Of a stretch of 18,247 nt of DNA, positions 6,336 to 13,560 are shown one piece after another. The DNA is taken from NCBI GenBank assembly GCA_031288215.1, contig JAITRV010000296.1, forward strand, positions 1 to 18,247. Reading direction: 5' to 3'. Origin of the DNA: Spirochaetaceae bacterium. Its GTDB lineage: Bacteria > Spirochaetota > Spirochaetia > Treponematales > Breznakiellaceae. Under the pieces are notes generated by a model, which was given only the letters and a program-made list of their open reading frames with translations, did no database searches and was not told the origin of the DNA. Numbering within the stretch: the first letter of the stretch is position 1; every line of letters begins with the position of its first letter. Position numbers and translations under genes: made by a program.

Positions 6336-7172
6336 ATGTTAAACCCGGAAGAGAAAAAGAAACTTGAACAAACGGCCCTGCGGCTCCGCTACGATTTAGT
6401 GGAAATGATGGGCGTGGGGGTCGCGGGACATCTGGGCGGGTCCAGTTCCCTGGCGGAAACCATGGCGGTCCTGTATTTTCATCAGATGAATTTCAGCGCC
6501 GACCGCTTGCATGACCCCAACCGGGATCGGTTGATCCTTTCCAAGGGTCATGCGGCGTTGATCCAATACGCCGCCCTTTGTGAAAAAGGCTGCTTCCCCC
6601 GGGAGGAACTCAAACGGGTCAAGACCCTCCATGGCCTGCTCCAGGGTCATCCCGACCTGTCCGTCCCCGGGATCGAGGCGGTTACCGGTTCCCTGGGACA
6701 GGGCTTGTCCATTGCCCTGGGAATATCGTTGGCCCTCAGGTTAGACAAAAGTCCCGCCCGGGTGTATGCCATTATGGGGGACGGCGAACAGTCTGAGGGC
6801 CAACTCTGGGAAGCAGCCATGGCGGCGGTCAATTTTAAGGTGGATAATCTCACCGCCTTCATCGACTGGAATAAGGTTCAAGCCACGGGAGCCACAAAAG
6901 ACATTTTCAGCATTTCTGATTTGGACAAGAAATGGTCCGGCTTCGGTTGGCAGGTGATCGGTGTGAACGGTCATGATAGTGAAGCAATTCTGGGGGCCCT
7001 GGAAGAGGCGGTATCGGTGAAGGGGAAGCCTTCGGTGATCATCCTGGACACCATCAAGGGAAAGTCCTTCTCCTTTGCCGAAGGGAACGCGGCCTACCAT
7101 AACGGTATATTCACCGAAGCGGTCTATCAACAGGCCTTGAAAGAACTGGATGCCATAAAGGCGAGGATATAA
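6336..7172 (+). CDS. Transketolase, N-terminal (thiamine diphosphate-binding) subunit
   Basis: First half of a split transketolase, 278 aa from the chosen ATG. ATG 6336 has AAGGAG seven bases upstream, whereas ATG 6321, fifteen bases earlier, has no good ribosome site. The ThDP pyrophosphate/Mg motif begins GDGEQSEGQL (GDG at 148-150) and ends at Asn179 (FIDWN). Other family features are HLGGSSS (32-38), LSKGHAA (69-74) and GSLGQG (118-123). The enzyme moves a two-carbon ketol unit between a ketose or keto-acid donor and an aldose acceptor, together with the next gene. Two-gene transketolases are often dedicated to special catabolic routes rather than the central pentose phosphate pathway. 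Here it lies among uptake and dehydrogenase genes. Confidence 0.9.
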   Translation: MLNPEEKKKLEQTALRLRYDLVEMMGVGVAGHLGGSSSLAETMAVLYFHQMNFSADRLHDPNRDRLILSKGHAALIQYAALCEKGCFPREELKRVKTLHGLLQGHPDLSVPGIEAVTGSLGQGLSIALGISLALRLDKSPARVYAIMGDGEQSEGQLWEAAMAAVNFKVDNLTAFIDWNKVQATGATKDIFSISDLDKKWSGFGWQVIGVNGHDSEAILGALEEAVSVKGKPSVIILDTIKGKSFSFAEGNAAYHNGIFTEAVYQQALKELDAIKARI

Positions 7173-7174
7173 TT

Positions 7175-8140
7175 ATGGAAAATATAACAACGATAAAAAG
7201 GGCCAGCCTCCGCACGGCCTACGGGAACGCCCTCGTGGAACTGGGTAAAAAAAACAACGATATCGTCGTCCTGGAAGCGGATCTGGGAAAATCTACCATG
7301 TCGATACTTTTTAAAGAACTGTTTCCTGAGCGTTATTTTGAAATGGGTATCGCCGAGCAGAATATGGCCTCTGTTTCCGCGGGGCTTGCCTTGACGGGTA
7401 AAATACCCTTTTACAGCACCTTCGCGGTTTTTGCGTCCGGCCGGGCCTATGATCAGATCCGCTGCTCCATCGCCATTCCCCAGGCGAATGTGCGGATCTG
7501 CGGGTCAAGCTGCGGCCTTTCGGACTTTGGAGACGGAAAAACCCATCAGTCCGTGGAAGACGCCAATATCATCAAGGCGATTCCCGGTATGACGGTGCTG
7601 AATCCCGCGGACGCGGTGGAAGTACAAAAGATGATGAAGATAATGGTTTCTTACAAGGGGCCGGTGTATATCCGGATCAACCGGAACGATCTCCCGGTGT
7701 ATACTTCCCCCGATGAGGAGTATCAAATCGGCAAGATGTATCCCGTCACTACCGCCGATTCCGGCTCCGCGGAGGCGGTGATCTTTGCCACCGGGGCAAT
7801 GGTGTGGCAATCCGTGGAGGCCGCGGAATCCCTCAAAAAAGAGGGGATCAGCGTCCAGGTGATAAATGTCAGTACCCTGAAACCCCTCCTCAAGGAGGAA
7901 GTACTGAAGTATGCCGCGGGTAAACAGGCGATCGTTACCGCCGAAGAGTCAAACAAGATCGGCGGCCTCGGAAGCGGCATCGCATCCCTTATCATCGGGG
8001 AAATCAATGTGCCCTTTGAACAGATCGGCATTGAGGACCAATTCGGAACATCGGCCCACAGCTACGAGGAATTGCTGGAAGCCTACGGCCTTTCGAGCGG
8101 CCATATTTACCAAAGGGTAAAAAAAGCCTTAAAAAAATAA
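7175..8140 (+). CDS. Transketolase, C-terminal subunit
   Basis: Second half of the split transketolase, 321 aa, containing the pyrimidine-binding and C-terminal domains. The catalytic glutamate that activates ThDP is Glu61 in FEMGIAEQNM. The segment with YSTFAVFASGRAYDQIR follows, then SVEDANIIKAIPGMTVLNPAD, both characteristic of the transketolase/DXS C-half. The C-terminal domain contains VINVSTLKPL and the family ending EDQFGTSAHSYEELLEAYGL. It starts two bases after the stop of the N-subunit gene, so translational coupling is likely; the two subunits are expected to form a heterotetramer. Not DXS: the two-gene form and residue pattern fit transketolase better. Confidence 0.9.
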   Translation: MENITTIKRASLRTAYGNALVELGKKNNDIVVLEADLGKSTMSILFKELFPERYFEMGIAEQNMASVSAGLALTGKIPFYSTFAVFASGRAYDQIRCSIAIPQANVRICGSSCGLSDFGDGKTHQSVEDANIIKAIPGMTVLNPADAVEVQKMMKIMVSYKGPVYIRINRNDLPVYTSPDEEYQIGKMYPVTTADSGSAEAVIFATGAMVWQSVEAAESLKKEGISVQVINVSTLKPLLKEEVLKYAAGKQAIVTAEESNKIGGLGSGIASLIIGEINVPFEQIGIEDQFGTSAHSYEELLEAYGLSSGHIYQRVKKALKK

Positions 8141-8154
8141 TACGGAGGAACAAG

Positions 8155-9036
8155 ATGACTATTGGATTTATTGGACTGGGGATCATGGGCAGGCCCATGG
8201 CGAAAAACCTGATCAAAGCCGGGTATAAACTGGCGGTATACGATAAATACGCGAAATTTGACGACATAGTCGCCTTGGGCGCCGCGACGGCTTCTTCCAA
8301 CAAGGAAGTAGCCGCTCAAAACGAGGTGATTATCACCATGCTGCCCAATTCGCCCCATGTTAAAGAGGCTATCCTCGGCTCAGACGGCGTTATCGAAGGA
8401 ATCAGCGCCGGGAAAATCGTGGTGGATATGAGTTCCATCGCCCCGGCGGCTTCCCGGGAGGTGGGGGAGGCCCTCAAGGCCAGGGGGGCGGCTTTCCTGG
8501 ATGCCCCGGTTTCCGGCGGCGAGCCCAAGGCTATTGACGGAACCCTGGCGATCATGGTTGGGGGAGATCAAAAAAGTTTCGATACCCTCAAGCCCGTTTT
8601 GGAAAAAATGGGGTCCTCCGTCACGTTGGTGGGGGACATCGGCAGCGGTAACGTAACGAAACTGGCCAATCAAATCGTGGTAGCCCTCAACATCGCCGCG
8701 GTATCGGAAGCCTTTGTTCTCGCCGCCAAGGCCGGGGTCGATCCCGTCAAAGTTTTTGACGCCATCAAGGGCGGGCTTGCGGGTTCCACGGTGATGAACG
8801 CCAAAGTTCCCATGATCCTGGATGGCAATTTCAAACCCGGTTTCCGGACGGAGCTTCACGTCAAGGATCTGCAAAACGCCCTGGATACCGCCCATGCGCT
8901 TAATGTGCCGGTGCCGTTGACCGCGGCGGTGATGGAAACGCTCCAGGCCCTCACGGTTGACGGTTTGGCGGCCAGCGATCACAGCGCCATTGTCCGGTAC
9001 TATGAGAAACTCGCCAAAATAGAAGTGAGGCGTTAG
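8155..9036 (+). CDS. garR: 2-hydroxy-3-oxopropionate (tartronate semialdehyde) reductase
   Basis: A 293-aa NAD(P)-dependent beta-hydroxyacid dehydrogenase that reduces tartronate semialdehyde to D-glycerate. It resembles E. coli GarR/GlxR along its whole length as I recall those proteins. Landmarks are the N-terminal nucleotide site GFIGLGIMG (4-12), ITMLPNSPHVKE (60-71), DAPVSGGEPKAIDGTL (116-131; the substrate-binding SGG block), GNVTKLANQ with catalytic Lys169, GGLAGST, and the ending YYEKLAKIEV. CGGAGG lies before ATG 8155. In known bacteria the enzyme acts after glyoxylate carboligase or glucarate/galactarate aldolase. Neither is in this window, so the source of the semialdehyde, or a related substrate, is open. 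Sulpho- or methyl-analogue specificity is possible but less supported. Confidence 0.9.
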   Translation: MTIGFIGLGIMGRPMAKNLIKAGYKLAVYDKYAKFDDIVALGAATASSNKEVAAQNEVIITMLPNSPHVKEAILGSDGVIEGISAGKIVVDMSSIAPAASREVGEALKARGAAFLDAPVSGGEPKAIDGTLAIMVGGDQKSFDTLKPVLEKMGSSVTLVGDIGSGNVTKLANQIVVALNIAAVSEAFVLAAKAGVDPVKVFDAIKGGLAGSTVMNAKVPMILDGNFKPGFRTELHVKDLQNALDTAHALNVPVPLTAAVMETLQALTVDGLAASDHSAIVRYYEKLAKIEVRR

Positions 9037-9052
9037 AACCGAGGAGATCGGC

Positions 9053-9808
9053 GTGAAAAGACTGGAAGATAAGGTTGTTCTGATATCCGGGGCGGCTCAG
9101 GGGCTGGGGGCTGCCATGGCCCGGCTTTTTGCCGCCGAAGGGGCGCTGGTGTGCATCGGGGACCTCAAGGCCGGCGCGGGAAACCAAACCGTTGCGGAGA
9201 TCCGCGCCAAGGGGCATCGGGCTTTTTTTATTACCCTGGACGTTACCAGCGAACAGAGCTGGATCGAAGCTTTCGCGGCGGTAGTCAGGGAAGGGGGCCG
9301 TTTGGATGCGCTGGTGAACAACGCGGGGATCAATATCCGGGAACCCATTGAAGTGATGAAGGAGGCAAACCTTGACGCCATGTTGGCGGTTAACGTAAAA
9401 GGTCCCTTTCTGGGAATTAAACACGTCATCCCCCTGCTGAGGAAAGGAGGGGGCGGTTCGATCATCAACATTTCTTCGGTGTGCGGCCTCATAGGCCACG
9501 CCTTTACCACCGAAGCCTATACCCTTACCAAGGGGGCGGTCACGCTGCTTACCAAATCCATCGCGGTCCGGTACGCCAAAGACAATATCCGCTGTAACAG
9601 TATCCACCCCAGCACGGTGGACACTCCCCTGATGCGGGAACTTTTCAAAGATCCGGCAAAAAAACAGGAACGCCTGGGGGAGGTCCCTTTGGGGCGGCTT
9701 GCCACGGAAACCGATGTGGCCAACGCGGCTTTATTCCTCGTCTCTGACGCGGCAGGTTTCCTCAATGGCGTGGCGCTCCCCGTGGACGGCGGGGTTACCG
9801 CGGATTGA
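9053..9808 (+). CDS. Short-chain dehydrogenase/reductase (SDR)
   Basis: A 251-aa classical SDR, NAD(P)-dependent, likely acting on a hydroxyl/keto group of a sugar-acid intermediate. The cofactor motif is GAAQGLG (13-19), with Asp37 after the second strand favouring NAD(H). NNAG comes next, then the catalytic Ser in NISSVCG and the Tyr-x-x-x-Lys pair in AYTLTKGAV. The C-terminal FLNGVALPVDGG is typical of the gluconate/ketoreductase-like SDRs. The start is GTG 9053, supported by GAGGAG six bases upstream; no nearby ATG fits. It starts 16 bp after garR and is the last gene of the operon, followed by the folded element at 9819-9919. Substrate not identifiable. Confidence 0.9.
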   Translation: MKRLEDKVVLISGAAQGLGAAMARLFAAEGALVCIGDLKAGAGNQTVAEIRAKGHRAFFITLDVTSEQSWIEAFAAVVREGGRLDALVNNAGINIREPIEVMKEANLDAMLAVNVKGPFLGIKHVIPLLRKGGGGSIINISSVCGLIGHAFTTEAYTLTKGAVTLLTKSIAVRYAKDNIRCNSIHPSTVDTPLMRELFKDPAKKQERLGEVPLGRLATETDVANAALFLVSDAAGFLNGVALPVDGGVTAD

Positions 9809-9818
9809 AAAAAGGCTA

Positions 9819-9919
9819 AGGACCCGCGCAAGAATAAAATGCCATGCATTTTATTCTGATTGCTTATACAGCAAGGAAATAACATGACCAATTGGTCATG
9901 TTATTTTTGCGCGGGTCCT
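9819..9919. other. 101-bp cloverleaf-like folded element, may also terminate the operon
   Basis: The outer stem AGGACCCGCGCAA (9819-9831) pairs exactly with 9907-9919. Inside are three hairpins in a row: a 12-bp stem 9831-9842/9846-9857 with a three-base loop; a 5-bp stem TTGCT/AGCAA (9860-9864/9870-9874); and a perfect 30-bp palindrome 9877-9906 whose right arm runs into TTTTT. The last hairpin plus T-run can act as a terminator for the SDR gene, and on the other strand for the ABC operon. The overall four-way fold is far more elaborate than a terminator needs. It lies just inside the right repeat that borders the cassette. It is not a tRNA. Confidence 0.75.
9877..9908 (+). terminator. Candidate terminator of the TRAP/dehydrogenase operon
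   Basis: The perfect palindrome AACATGACCAA/TTGGTCATGTT (core 9881-9902) is followed on the plus strand by ATTTTT and then a G/C stretch. It is 68 bp after the SDR stop and lies between convergent genes. It forms one arm of the larger folded element at 9819-9919. Confidence 0.55.
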
Positions 9920-9946
9920 AAAACCCGACATGCGGCCTTTTAACCG

Positions 9947-10750
9947 CTACTCGTTATGTGCCAGGAGTTCCTTCGTGTAGGGGTGCCGGGGGGCGGAATA
10001 GACCTCCTCGGCGGCGCCGGTTTCCAGAATCCGGCCTTCCCGCATCACGGCGATGCGGTCGCAGAGATAGTATACCAGGTCGACGTTGTGGGAGATGAAG
10101 AGGATTCCCAGGGACAGGGTGTCGTTGAGTTCCCGGAAGAGGTTGAGGATTTGGGCCCCCACGGAAACGTCCAGGGCGCTCACCGCCTCGTCGGCGATGA
10201 GGAGCCGGGGCCGCAGCATCAGGGCGCAGCCGATGGCGGCCCGCTGTTTCTGCCCCACCGAGAGTTCCCGGGCCCGGCGGGTTTTGCAGGAGTTTTCCAG
10301 CCCCACCAGGTCCAGCATCTCGTCCACCCGTTTGCGGCGCTCAGCGGCGGTGCCTATCCGGTGGATCCGCAGGGGTTCCTCCAGGAGCCAGCCTATGCGT
10401 TTCACCGGATTCAGCGCGGCGGCAGGGTCCTGAAAGACCGCCTGGCACCGGCAGGACCGGTCCCATAGCGGGCTATCGCCGCTACGCTCCCGCCATTGAG
10501 ACCGGCTTTCCCGCCGGAGGCCGTCGATGAGGATTTCCCCCCGGTAGTCGATAAGCCCCAGGATGCAGCGCCCCAGGGTGGTCTTCCCGCAGCCCGATTC
10601 CCCCACCAGGCCGAAGATCTCCCCGGGCCTCATGTCCAGGCTGACCTTATCCAGCACCGCCCGGCGTTGGCGCCTGCCGAAAAGCCCGTGGGAACGGCTT
10701 TCATAGACGTTGGAGACCTCCCGGATCGAGAGGAGGCTCGGTTCATCCAC
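9947..10750 (-). CDS. Opp/Dpp-type ABC transporter ATP-binding protein (second ATPase)
   Basis: Energising subunit for import of peptides, nickel or similar solutes, 267 aa; OppF/DppF/NikE position. Walker A GESGCGKT is at 50-57, Q-loop at about 107, signature LSVGQ (163-167; Val in place of the usual Gly), Walker B LLIADE (183-188) and switch His221. The start is GTG 10750, with AAAGGAGG six bases upstream. It overlaps the stop of the preceding ATPase by eight bases, and a longer frame to 11101 is low-complexity shadow. The protein stops straight after the RHPYTKELL motif and lacks the cysteine-containing C-terminal extension common in OppF. Its last 40 bases are duplicated at 1232-1271, so the tail may have been rebuilt by island insertion. 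Confidence 0.9.
   Translation of the reverse strand: MDEPSLLSIREVSNVYESRSHGLFGRRQRRAVLDKVSLDMRPGEIFGLVGESGCGKTTLGRCILGLIDYRGEILIDGLRRESRSQWRERSGDSPLWDRSCRCQAVFQDPAAALNPVKRIGWLLEEPLRIHRIGTAAERRKRVDEMLDLVGLENSCKTRRARELSVGQKQRAAIGCALMLRPRLLIADEAVSALDVSVGAQILNLFRELNDTLSLGILFISHNVDLVYYLCDRIAVMREGRILETGAAEEVYSAPRHPYTKELLAHNE
9951..9990. repeat. 40-bp direct repeat, right copy, in the 3' end of the ABC ATPase gene
   Basis: Exact copy of 1232-1271, same orientation. Here it is the live coding end of the ATPase at 9947-10750 (its last 13 codons). The 8.7 kb between the copies holds the complete regulator, transport and catabolic cassette. Confidence 0.85.
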
Positions 10751-11780
10751 GGCCGGCCTCCTTTCCGCGGCCCGCCAGGACGCAATGCGCCCAGTGTCCG
10801 GCGGGGCCGGTTTCATAGGCGGGGCCGGTCTCATAGGCGGGACCGGTCTCATAAGCGGGACCGGCATCGAAGCCTGCCGCCTCGGGGAAAGCCGCCTCAC
10901 AGCGGCTTTCGGCATATCCGCACCGGGGGGCGAAGGGGCAGCCGTCCCCGGCCCTGCCTTTGAGACCGGCCGGGATGGTTGCCAGGGGCCGGCCCTTCCG
11001 GTCCCGGCTGGGGATGGAACCCAGGAGGAGCCGGGTATACTCGTGGAGGGGCTTGCGGAAGATCGCCTCCACCGGGCCGGACTCGACGATCCTCCCCGCA
11101 TACATCACCAGGAGGCGGCCGCACAAGCGGCGTATCACGCTGAGATCGTGGGAGATGAAAAGGATGGCGGTCCCCAGTTCCTGATTTGTTTTCCGAAGGA
11201 GCGAGAGGATCTGGATCTGGGCGGGGAGGTCCAGGGCGGTGGTGGGCTCGTCGGCGATGAGGAGCCGGGGCCGGTTGATCACCGCCAGGGCGATCATCAC
11301 CCGCTGGCACATCCCCCCGGAAAGCTGGTGGGGATAGGATCGGAAGATCCGTTCAGGATCAGGCAGCCCCACATGTTCCATCATATCCAGGACCCGGCGG
11401 CGGATGAGGGCCGCGTCCCGCTCTCCGTGGAGTCTCAGGACTTCGGCGATCTGGACGCCGATCCGCTGCAGGGGGTTCAGGGAGGCCGCCGGTTCCTGGA
11501 AGACCATGGAGAGGTCCCGGCCCCGGATACGGCTCAGTTCCCGGGGGGAGCGGGCCCCCAGGTCCCGGCCAAGGAAGCGGATGGTACCCCCGGTTTGCTC
11601 GACCGCGGGGGGGAGCAGGCCGGGGATGGAAAGGGCGGTGAGGGTCTTGCCGCAGCCCGATTCCCCCACGAGGCCGAGAATTTCCCCGCGCGCTATCCCA
11701 AAACTGATGTCCCGTATCACCGGGAAGCAGCGCGTTCCCCGTTTTATGCCCACCGAGAGGCCCCGCACGTCCAATACCAT
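10743..11780 (-). CDS. Opp/Dpp-type ABC transporter ATP-binding protein (first ATPase)
   Basis: A 345-aa OppD/DppD/NikD-type subunit that energises import with the second ATPase. Start ATG 11780 has TAGGAG seven bases upstream, overlapping the permease stop; the longer open frame to 12077 is shadow of the permease. Walker A GESGCGKT (39-46), signature LSGGM (153-157; Gln replaced by Met), Walker B LLIADE (173-178), switch His211. The C-terminal extension has the typical cysteines CPFAPRC (281, 287), Cys294 and Cys333, which in some family members bind an iron-sulphur cluster. Between the last two cysteines three GPAYET hexapeptides are inserted (about 307-326) by an 18-bp DNA repeat. Cotranscribed with the permeases and second ATPase. 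Confidence 0.92.
   Translation of the reverse strand: MVLDVRGLSVGIKRGTRCFPVIRDISFGIARGEILGLVGESGCGKTLTALSIPGLLPPAVEQTGGTIRFLGRDLGARSPRELSRIRGRDLSMVFQEPAASLNPLQRIGVQIAEVLRLHGERDAALIRRRVLDMMEHVGLPDPERIFRSYPHQLSGGMCQRVMIALAVINRPRLLIADEPTTALDLPAQIQILSLLRKTNQELGTAILFISHDLSVIRRLCGRLLVMYAGRIVESGPVEAIFRKPLHEYTRLLLGSIPSRDRKGRPLATIPAGLKGRAGDGCPFAPRCGYAESRCEAAFPEAAGFDAGPAYETGPAYETGPAYETGPAGHWAHCVLAGRGKEAGRG
10802..10864. repeat. 18-bp coding tandem repeat (GPAYET units)
   Basis: Three full 18-bp units at 10811-10828, 10829-10846 and 10847-10864, differing by one or two bases from unit to unit, with a half unit at 10802-10810. The period is a multiple of three, so gain or loss of a unit keeps the frame of the first ATPase. 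Confidence 0.85.
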
Positions 11781-11788
11781 TGCGGCTC

Positions 11789-12589
11789 CTAGGCGTAACG
11801 CCGGCGGATTCCCTCGCCGAGGTAGTGGAAGGCGAGGACCGTCACCATGATCATGAACCCCGGTGAAAGGGCGCACCAGGGGGCGGCGAAGATGAAGTTC
11901 TGGGCTTCCGAGAGCATACGCCCCCAGCTCGGGATGGGGGGCTGGATCCCCAGACCCAGGTAGCTCATGGTGGCCTCCGCCAGGATCGCGTTGGAGAGCC
12001 CCAGCACCGACGCCGAGAGGAGGGCGGGGAGCAGGTTCGGCAGGATGTGGACAAAGATGATCCGCCGGGAGGAACATCCCCAGAGTTCCGCGGCCTTCAC
12101 GAAGTCCCGGTCTTTGTATTCCAGCATCCCGCTCCGCATGATCCGCACGTAGCTGGGAATAAAAAGGATGAGCAGGGCGATGATCAGGGTGGCGTGGCTG
12201 TTATCCATGAGGGCCACCATCACCAGGGCCAGGAGTATCCCCGGAAAAGCGCTGAGGGCGTCCATGAGGCGCATGACGATCTCGTCAACGAAGCCCCCGG
12301 CGTAACCGGAAAGGAGCCCCAGGGCGGACCCGGCGGCGGCGCTCCCCGCCACGGTGATCAGGGCCACCAGAAGGGTATAGCGCCCCCCGATCATGATCCG
12401 GGAAAACACGTCCCTGCCGAAGTTATCGGTTCCCATGATATGCGCCGGGCTTGGGGGCATGAACCGCCCGCCGCTTTCCATCTCGTTATAGCCGTAGGGC
12501 CGGTAGAAAAAACTGACCAGGGCCATTCCCGCCACAAAGAGGGCGAGGGCGGCGCCCGCTTTGAAATCGGCGCCCCATCTTTCTTCCAT
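11789..12589 (-). CDS. Opp/Dpp-type ABC transporter permease (DppC/OppC position)
   Basis: A 266-aa inner-membrane permease with about six hydrophobic segments. The N-terminal region carries GTDNFGRDVFSR (about 53-64), a hallmark of the OppC/DppC/NikC branch, before the second segment. The ATPase-docking EAA-type loop reads KAAELWGCSSRRIIFVHILP (about 165-184). ATG 12589 is three bases after the stop of the first permease gene, and its own stop overlaps the ribosome site of the first ATPase gene, so the operon is tightly coupled. Transported solute is not evident: peptides, nickel or a metallophore are all compatible with the family. Confidence 0.92.
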   Translation of the reverse strand: MEERWGADFKAGAALALFVAGMALVSFFYRPYGYNEMESGGRFMPPSPAHIMGTDNFGRDVFSRIMIGGRYTLLVALITVAGSAAAGSALGLLSGYAGGFVDEIVMRLMDALSAFPGILLALVMVALMDNSHATLIIALLILFIPSYVRIMRSGMLEYKDRDFVKAAELWGCSSRRIIFVHILPNLLPALLSASVLGLSNAILAEATMSYLGLGIQPPIPSWGRMLSEAQNFIFAAPWCALSPGFMIMVTVLAFHYLGEGIRRRYA

Positions 12590-12592
12590 ACG

Positions 12593-13537
12593 TTATTTGA
12601 TCCTAATCCGGGGGTCGATCACCTGGATGGCGATATCCACCAGGGTATTCGCCAGCACCACGATGAAGGCGATGTATACCACCAGGGTCTGCACCAGGGG
12701 ATAATCCCGGGAATTGATGGAGGCGATCAGCAGCCGCCCGATTCCCGGAATGGTAAAAACCTGCTCGATCACGATGCTGCCGGAAAAGACCTCGGCGACG
12801 ATCATCCCCAGGAGGGTAACCGCGGGAAGGCAGGCGTTTTTCAGGACATGCCGGTACAGGACGCGGCGGCGGGTGTTCCCCTTGCTCAGGGCCGTCCGGA
12901 CATAATCGCGGTGAAGCTGCTGGAAAATCGAGGTCCGCAGGAATTTGACCACCAGGGCCGCATTGGGGACGGCAATGGCCAGGGCGGGAAAGATGAGGCA
13001 GCCCAGGAAGCCCCCGAAGTCGTCGGCATAGGACACGTAGGTCCCGGGGCTAAAGAGCCGCAGGCAGAGGCCGAAGATCCAGATGAAGAGAACCCCTAAG
13101 AAAAAGCCCGGCAGGGAGATATTGAGGGCCGTCAGGGTGTTCATCAGGCGGTCCGAAAAAGACCCCTCCCGCCGGACCGAGACCAGCACCGCGCCGGCCG
13201 AGATGAGGATGATGAAGATAAGGGAGAGCGCCCCCAGGGCCGCCGAGACCGGCAGCCGTTCCAGCACCAGGCCGCTGATGGATTCCCCCCGGAACCGGGA
13301 GGAATTGCCGAGCTTCCCGGTGAGGAAGCCCCCCAGCCAGGAGAGGTACTGGACCGGGAAGCTCCGGTCCAGCCCCAGTTCCGCCCGGAGGGCCGCCACC
13401 TGCTCGTCGCTGGCCTCTATCCCCAGGGCCAGGAGCGCCCGGTCCCCGGGAATAATCGTGAAGGCGGCAAAGGTGAGAAGGGACACTAAGAACAACGTTA
13501 CCAGGGTTATGAACAAACGCTTAACCACAAAGATCAC
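12593..13537 (-). CDS. Opp/Dpp-type ABC transporter permease (DppB/OppB position)
   Basis: A 314-aa inner-membrane permease with six hydrophobic segments and the OppB/DppB/NikB pattern: a long N-terminal helix, LRAELGLDRSFPVQYLSWLG (about 45-64), then the EAA-type loop near YVRTALSKGNTRRRVLYRHV and the ending VQVIDPRIR-like tail. I chose GTG 13537, which has GGGGGG six bases upstream and lies 17 bp after the predicted transcription start. The longer TTG start at 13570 lies upstream of the -10 box at 13561-13566 and so would not be transcribed from that promoter. First gene of a four-gene operon; no substrate-binding protein is encoded with it. Confidence 0.9.
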   Translation of the reverse strand: MIFVVKRLFITLVTLFLVSLLTFAAFTIIPGDRALLALGIEASDEQVAALRAELGLDRSFPVQYLSWLGGFLTGKLGNSSRFRGESISGLVLERLPVSAALGALSLIFIILISAGAVLVSVRREGSFSDRLMNTLTALNISLPGFFLGVLFIWIFGLCLRLFSPGTYVSYADDFGGFLGCLIFPALAIAVPNAALVVKFLRTSIFQQLHRDYVRTALSKGNTRRRVLYRHVLKNACLPAVTLLGMIVAEVFSGSIVIEQVFTIPGIGRLLIASINSRDYPLVQTLVVYIAFIVVLANTLVDIAIQVIDPRIRIK

Positions 13538-13560
13538 CCCAATCCCCCCTTTTTGAGGAC

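Noticed and set aside
7175..8140. 1-deoxyxylulose-5-phosphate synthase or pyruvate dehydrogenase E1
   Set aside because: The two-gene layout and the residue pattern of both halves fit split transketolase better than DXS (single chain) or E1 (different motifs).
9819..9919. tRNA gene suggested by the cloverleaf shape
   Set aside because: The stems are too long (13, 12 and 15 bp), and T-loop and anticodon-loop consensus bases are absent.
9819..9990. Integron attC site
   Set aside because: The conserved GTTRRRY/RYYYAAC boxes at the ends of the fold are not present.
10751..11101. Longer start for the second ATPase
   Set aside because: The added 117 residues are Pro/Arg/Ser-rich antisense-like sequence overlapping the coding end of the first ATPase; GTG 10750 has AAAGGAGG.
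12047..13099. 350-codon plus-strand frame opposite the ABC permeases
   Set aside because: His/Gly/Gln-rich composition with no hydrophobic or domain pattern; it is the GC-rich antisense shadow of two clear permease genes.
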